Assembly: GCF_000152865.1 (NCBI RefSeq)
Contig: NZ_CH672390.1
Coordinates: 1,054,001 to 1,118,000 of the forward strand
Length of the DNA stretch: 64,000 nucleotides
Source of the DNA: Erythrobacter sp. NAP1
Lineage (GTDB): Bacteria; Pseudomonadota; Alphaproteobacteria; Sphingomonadales; Sphingomonadaceae
Direction: 5' to 3'
Under the pieces are notes generated by a model. The model did not search any database. It was not told where the DNA came from and was given only the letters and a program-made list of their open reading frames with translations. The position numbers and the translations under genes are program-made. This document shows, piece after piece, positions 60,489 to 64,000 of the stretch; position 1 is the first letter of the stretch; every line of letters starts with the position of its first letter.

Positions 60489-61153
60489 CCGAAGTCCGGC
60501 AGCGGGCTTGCCTCGATATCGGCAACCAACTGCTTGTTCATGGCGGACTTGTTGGCGTGGAATGCGCCGGGATTGAGTTTTTTCAGTTCGGCCAATGTTT
60601 TGGCGATGGTCTCTTCGACTTCGTCCGGGCCGACCACAAGGTCGAAGTAACCGACTTCGCGCGCTTCGGAAGGCGAGAACATCTGCGATGTGGCCACCGC
60701 CTTGCGCCCGGTCGAATTCAGTCGCGCGCCACCAAGGATCATCGGATAGATTGGGAGCGCCATCCCGATCGCACTTTCATTCATGCCGGTCACGAAGTTG
60801 CCTTCGGTGCCGATGGCGCGATCGCTCGCGAGCATCAGGAAGGCGCCCATCGGATAGGCATGCCCCTCGCAAAGGGTGACGACCGGGGCAGGGTGCCGCA
60901 AGATCGCGAGCAGCGCGTCCTTGCCCCCCTGAAGCTGCGCGGTTGCCGCTTCCGGTCCAGCTGCGAAACCCTTCAGGTCGAAGCCTGCGGAAAAAATCCC
61001 TTTGCGCCCGCGAATGGCAACCGGTGCCTGATTCTGCGCACACTCGGCCAGCGCCGCAACGAGGGCATCAAGCTTTTCCTTGTTGAGCGCATTTACCTTG
61101 CCATCGTCCATGGTCAGGATGTGCGAGCCATCAAGAGTGGAATGGGTGATCAT
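60485..61153 (-). CDS. Crotonase/enoyl-CoA hydratase-family protein
   Basis: 222 residues, short for the family (about 250-260), lacking part of the C-terminal trimerisation helices. VAIRGRKGIFSAGFDLKGFA is the first oxyanion-hole loop; CEGHAYPMGAFLMLASDRAI the second, with GTEGNFVTGMNESAIGMALP. The catalytic Glu of hydratases is not obvious, so isomerase or other acyl-CoA activity is possible. Coupled to the GNAT gene. Confidence 0.86.
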   Translation of the reverse strand: MITHSTLDGSHILTMDDGKVNALNKEKLDALVAALAECAQNQAPVAIRGRKGIFSAGFDLKGFAAGPEAATAQLQGGKDALLAILRHPAPVVTLCEGHAYPMGAFLMLASDRAIGTEGNFVTGMNESAIGMALPIYPMILGGARLNSTGRKAVATSQMFSPSEAREVGYFDLVVGPDEVEETIAKTLAELKKLNPGAFHANKSAMNKQLVADIEASPLPDFG

Positions 61154-61207
61154 GTCTGAGTGCTTTCTGCGTGTCGTTAGGTGGCGCCGGGGCGGGTTCT
61201 GATTTGC

Positions 61208-61783
61208 TTAGAATACGAGATAAAGCGCCAGGTACCGAATGTTGAGTGCGCTGAGAATTGCGATGTTTTGCCAGTCTTTCTTGCAGAACATTCCGGCTGC
61301 CATCAGAACTAGCAGGATTACAGTCAGGACGATGCTCACGGGGTTGCCAGCTATTGCTGCGAGGCCCGACTGTGAGGTTATGTATGCCCATTGCACGATG
61401 ACGAGCGCGATCAGGATGCCCAAGACCACACGGCGCACCCGGTAGAAGTGATCGTCGAGGTCGGTGAAGGCCTCGGGGTCCGACGGGAAAACGAGCCGCG
61501 CTGCAAGATAATAGGACGATGCAAAAGCCGTTACGCCGACGATCGTTGCCGGCGAGACATTGATGAGTTCGCGGATCGCCCAAGCGAACATCCAGAAACT
61601 CATGAGGTCGAGCATAACAAAGACCGCAAAAAGCGGAGTCAGCCAGCCTATGGTGAACCGCTCATGCGCTGCATCCCGCGCAAACTTGTACTCCATCGCC
61701 CGGCCAAGCCCTGCGAGCAACTCGACCATCGAGAGACCAAGCACGAGCGCGTAGAGCACAAAGACGAACTCGAAGTCGTTCAT
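61208..61783 (-). CDS. Six-helix membrane protein, paralogue of the 12693-13271 gene
   Basis: 191 residues, six helices. FTIGWLTPLFAVFVMLDLMS and SSYYLAARLVFPSDPEAFTD match the paralogue at 12693, with DDHF in place of DDWF. Family uncharacterised to my knowledge. 54 nt upstream of the crotonase gene on the same strand, which may be an operon. Confidence 0.72.
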   Translation of the reverse strand: MNDFEFVFVLYALVLGLSMVELLAGLGRAMEYKFARDAAHERFTIGWLTPLFAVFVMLDLMSFWMFAWAIRELINVSPATIVGVTAFASSYYLAARLVFPSDPEAFTDLDDHFYRVRRVVLGILIALVIVQWAYITSQSGLAAIAGNPVSIVLTVILLVLMAAGMFCKKDWQNIAILSALNIRYLALYLVF

Positions 61784-61834
61784 CGCTAGAACTTACAGTT
61801 TTGCGTTCTGACTGCGTGTTATTGCGCAGACCGC

Positions 61835-62311
61835 TTACTGGCCACCTAGCTCGGAGATATTGAGCTGCGCATCATGATATTGGCCCTGCTCATATGAGCC
61901 GATCCAGATTTCATAATCGCCGCTCTGTGCTGGTCCGAAGACAACCGAGGGGTTTTGCCCTTCGCTGCCATCGTCGTTGCAGTACCAGTTGCCGTCCGGC
62001 GCATTGATCACGAGGACGGTGTCCTCATCGGAAGTCGCCGAAATGTAGAGTGGGAAGGCGTTGGGGCTCTCGTCTGCGGTAAAGCTGAGGCGCACGTCGG
62101 GATCTTCGGAAATGTAACCGACGCATCCGTCAATCGCTTCGCTTGCGTCGATGTCGCCGCCCGACGTGACGCTGACCGTGCGAGGGTCGTCCTCAAAGTT
62201 AGCCGACAAGGTGACAGTGCCCGAGTTAGGATCGCCGAAGATGTTCTGGGCGAGAGCCGTGCCCGACACGCCAAGTGCAACAGTCGCAAGAGCGATGGAA
62301 ATGCGTTTCAT
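61835..62311 (-). CDS. Secreted protein, pre-peptidase-like beta fold
   Basis: 158 residues from ATG at 62311. Signal peptide ISIALATVALGVSGTALAQN. The mature beta-rich domain (LSANFEDDPRTVSVTSGGDI, GCVGYISEDPDVRLSFTADE, DTVLVINAPDGNWYCNDDGS, SGDYEIWIGSYEQGQYHDAQ) resembles the PPC-like beta-sandwich seen at the end of secreted peptidases; here it stands alone. Two Cys could form a disulfide. Ligand unknown. Confidence 0.7.
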   Translation of the reverse strand: MKRISIALATVALGVSGTALAQNIFGDPNSGTVTLSANFEDDPRTVSVTSGGDIDASEAIDGCVGYISEDPDVRLSFTADESPNAFPLYISATSDEDTVLVINAPDGNWYCNDDGSEGQNPSVVFGPAQSGDYEIWIGSYEQGQYHDAQLNISELGGQ

Positions 62312-62395
62312 GAAATTACCCCTCCAAAGCGGCGCCAATCGGGCGCAGCGTCATCCTGTTCATCTTAGCCCGATTAATGGGGGCTTGGCCACTCG

Positions 62396-62893
62396 CTATC
62401 TCGGCAGCGTGGCACCGTCGAACTTGACAAGGACGTCGTAAGCTTCCTTGTCGGCAACGCCCGCTACCTTGACTCCGTGGCGCAGCCAGAAAGCGTGCTT
62501 CACAATCTCTGCCTGTTGTTCAATGCCATACTTCTTGAAAGGCTGTCCGGGCTTCAGACTGTAGTCGTAGCGGCAAAACGGGTGCCGGTTGAGGATCAGG
62601 TACCAGTCGCCGCGCATCTGTGTCTGCCAGACATGCGTAAGCTCATGGATCAGTAGGCCCTGCCGCAGAATGTTCACGCTCGAAAAGTCGTCACAATAGG
62701 CGCTGCCTTCCGGATGGAAGTGCACGTGCCCGCGCGGTGCCATCGTCACCTTCCTGGGCTGGAACGGAAACCACTTGCGCCGCCTGATCTGGACAGAGCC
62801 GTAATCGATAGCGTCACCAAAAACGGTGCGCGCAATCTCGACTTCGCCGGAAGTCAGGTGACGCTCGCCGCCCACCGGGCAGGCGGGCAGCAA
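62396..62893 (-). CDS. Putative zinc metallopeptidase-like protein (HExxH; Vgr-related)
   Basis: 165 residues from TTG at 62893 (GGGGA just upstream). ILRQGLLIHELTHVWQTQMR carries HELTH (HExxH). The remainder (VQIRRRKWFPFQPRKVTMAP, HVHFHPEGSAYCDDFSSVNI, GIEQQAEIVKHAFWLRHGVK with a possible third-ligand Glu in EQQAE) resembles the sphingomonad proteins annotated as Vgr-related. No signal peptide. Protease activity unproven. Confidence 0.72.
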   Translation of the reverse strand: MLPACPVGGERHLTSGEVEIARTVFGDAIDYGSVQIRRRKWFPFQPRKVTMAPRGHVHFHPEGSAYCDDFSSVNILRQGLLIHELTHVWQTQMRGDWYLILNRHPFCRYDYSLKPGQPFKKYGIEQQAEIVKHAFWLRHGVKVAGVADKEAYDVLVKFDGATLPR

Positions 62894-62925
62894 AGCGTCC
62901 CCTTTATCTAGCGAGGGCTGTTCGT

Positions 62926-63405
62926 TCAGCGCTCTTCCCCGGCGGCGCGAACTTCTGCGTCGAACTTGTGAGTCTTGCCGCCCGAAACCGTAAGAGTGAC
63001 TTCAGTGGTGTCACCCGGCTGAAGATCAGGCGATACGCCCATTGCCATGACGTGATAGTCGCCCGGTTTGAATTCGACCGTGGTCCCGTTCTTCACCGGG
63101 ATCGGCAGCGCTTCCATCATCTGCACTTCGAAATCATATTCGCCGAACTGGTGCATGACTGCGCTTTCGGCCCCTTCGACCGACACGCGGCCAAGCGAGA
63201 AGGCACGGTCGCCGTCATAGGAAAAATCGAAATAGATCGCTGCCGGATTGCCCGAAACAGGGGCGAGAACCATGCGCGGATTTTCAATCGTGACGCCTTC
63301 GATAACGCCTTCGGGCGCGGTTTCTTCGACGACTTCGGCTTCTCCGCCGCAAGCCGCAAGGGCCATGCTTCCTGCCAGTACAAGCCCGAATGCTGCCCGT
63401 TTCAT
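62926..63405 (-). CDS. PCu(A)C-type copper chaperone lipoprotein
   Basis: 159 residues from ATG at 63405 (GGGAG 6 nt upstream). Signal with lipobox (AGSMALAACGGE), so likely a lipoprotein. Copper motif of the H-M-x10-M-x21-H-x-M type: MHQFGEYDFEVQMMEALPIP and GDYHVMAMGVSPDLQPGDTT. Periplasmic copper delivery to cytochrome oxidase in the family. Monocistronic, divergent from dnaK. Confidence 0.86.
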   Translation of the reverse strand: MKRAAFGLVLAGSMALAACGGEAEVVEETAPEGVIEGVTIENPRMVLAPVSGNPAAIYFDFSYDGDRAFSLGRVSVEGAESAVMHQFGEYDFEVQMMEALPIPVKNGTTVEFKPGDYHVMAMGVSPDLQPGDTTEVTLTVSGGKTHKFDAEVRAAGEER

Positions 63406-63440
63406 CGCTACTCCCGTCATATTATTGCTCATTATTGTAA

Positions 63441-64000
<560 letters not shown>

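Overview
This 64 kb window is a contiguous piece of a GC-rich alphaproteobacterial chromosome. It looks most like Sphingomonadales, probably the Erythrobacteraceae (inference from gene content: a UrrA-family protein, a PEP-CTERM protein, endonuclease-type MutL without MutH, two-subunit GlyQ/GlyS, pyruvate phosphate dikinase, and an alphaproteobacterial sigma-32 promoter in front of dnaK). I found about 70 protein genes and saw no rRNA, tRNA, IS element, prophage or CRISPR array. Coding density is very high, and many neighbours are coupled through ATGA, GTGA or TGATG overlaps.

Layout. 1-4.2 kb: leftward shape and cell-wall operon mreB-mreC-mreD-mrdA, with mrdA cut by the window edge just before its KTG motif. 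4.4-13.9 kb: mutL, a DUF1206 membrane protein, a double-PilZ protein overlapping a small secreted protein, a membrane-anchored winged-helix/TPR-type regulator, ychF, a PEP-CTERM protein, a Tat-type SDR, a six-helix membrane protein and pth. 14-21.9 kb: rplY, two tandem TraB/GumN proteins, and a compact leftward cluster of eight small membrane proteins around one XRE regulator, then a UrrA-family protein. All eight membrane proteins carry a D-(D/E)-x(1-2)-R/G-type signature next to a helix. 22-32.7 kb: glyQ-glyS, ppdK, a methyltransferase, comF, hisI, a MerR regulator and the acyl-CoA dehydrogenase it probably controls. 33-36.1 kb: an isolated 999-residue protein that reads as a gingipain/caspase-fold (C25-like) domain fused to a seven-bladed FG-GAP-type propeller. 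36.1-43.5 kb: cysK, an MFS transporter, a PilZ protein, tyrS, a DOMON-like protein, TspO, NamZ (DUF1343), a GNAT enzyme and a secreted protein. 43.6-48.8 kb: a CoxE-like VWA protein and a MoxR ATPase with a soluble chemoreceptor gene lodged between them on the other strand, then an ECF sigma factor with a membrane partner. 48.8-58.3 kb: parE, an LpoA-like lipoprotein divergent from rsmI-yraN-gshB, then xerC, hemW, a CAP-domain gene, rdgB and rph. 58.3-64 kb: hrcA-grpE, a GNAT enzyme and crotonase, a second six-helix membrane protein, three exported proteins, and the start of dnaK.

How the genes fit together. Most of the window is housekeeping: cell shape and septation, translation, DNA repair and topology, heat shock, heme and glutathione. 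The accessory content that stands out is the DE-motif membrane-protein cluster, the C25/propeller protein, a candidate structured RNA between comF and hisI, and several dyad or direct-repeat operators in promoter regions. All calls are from reading the sequence; no database search was run.
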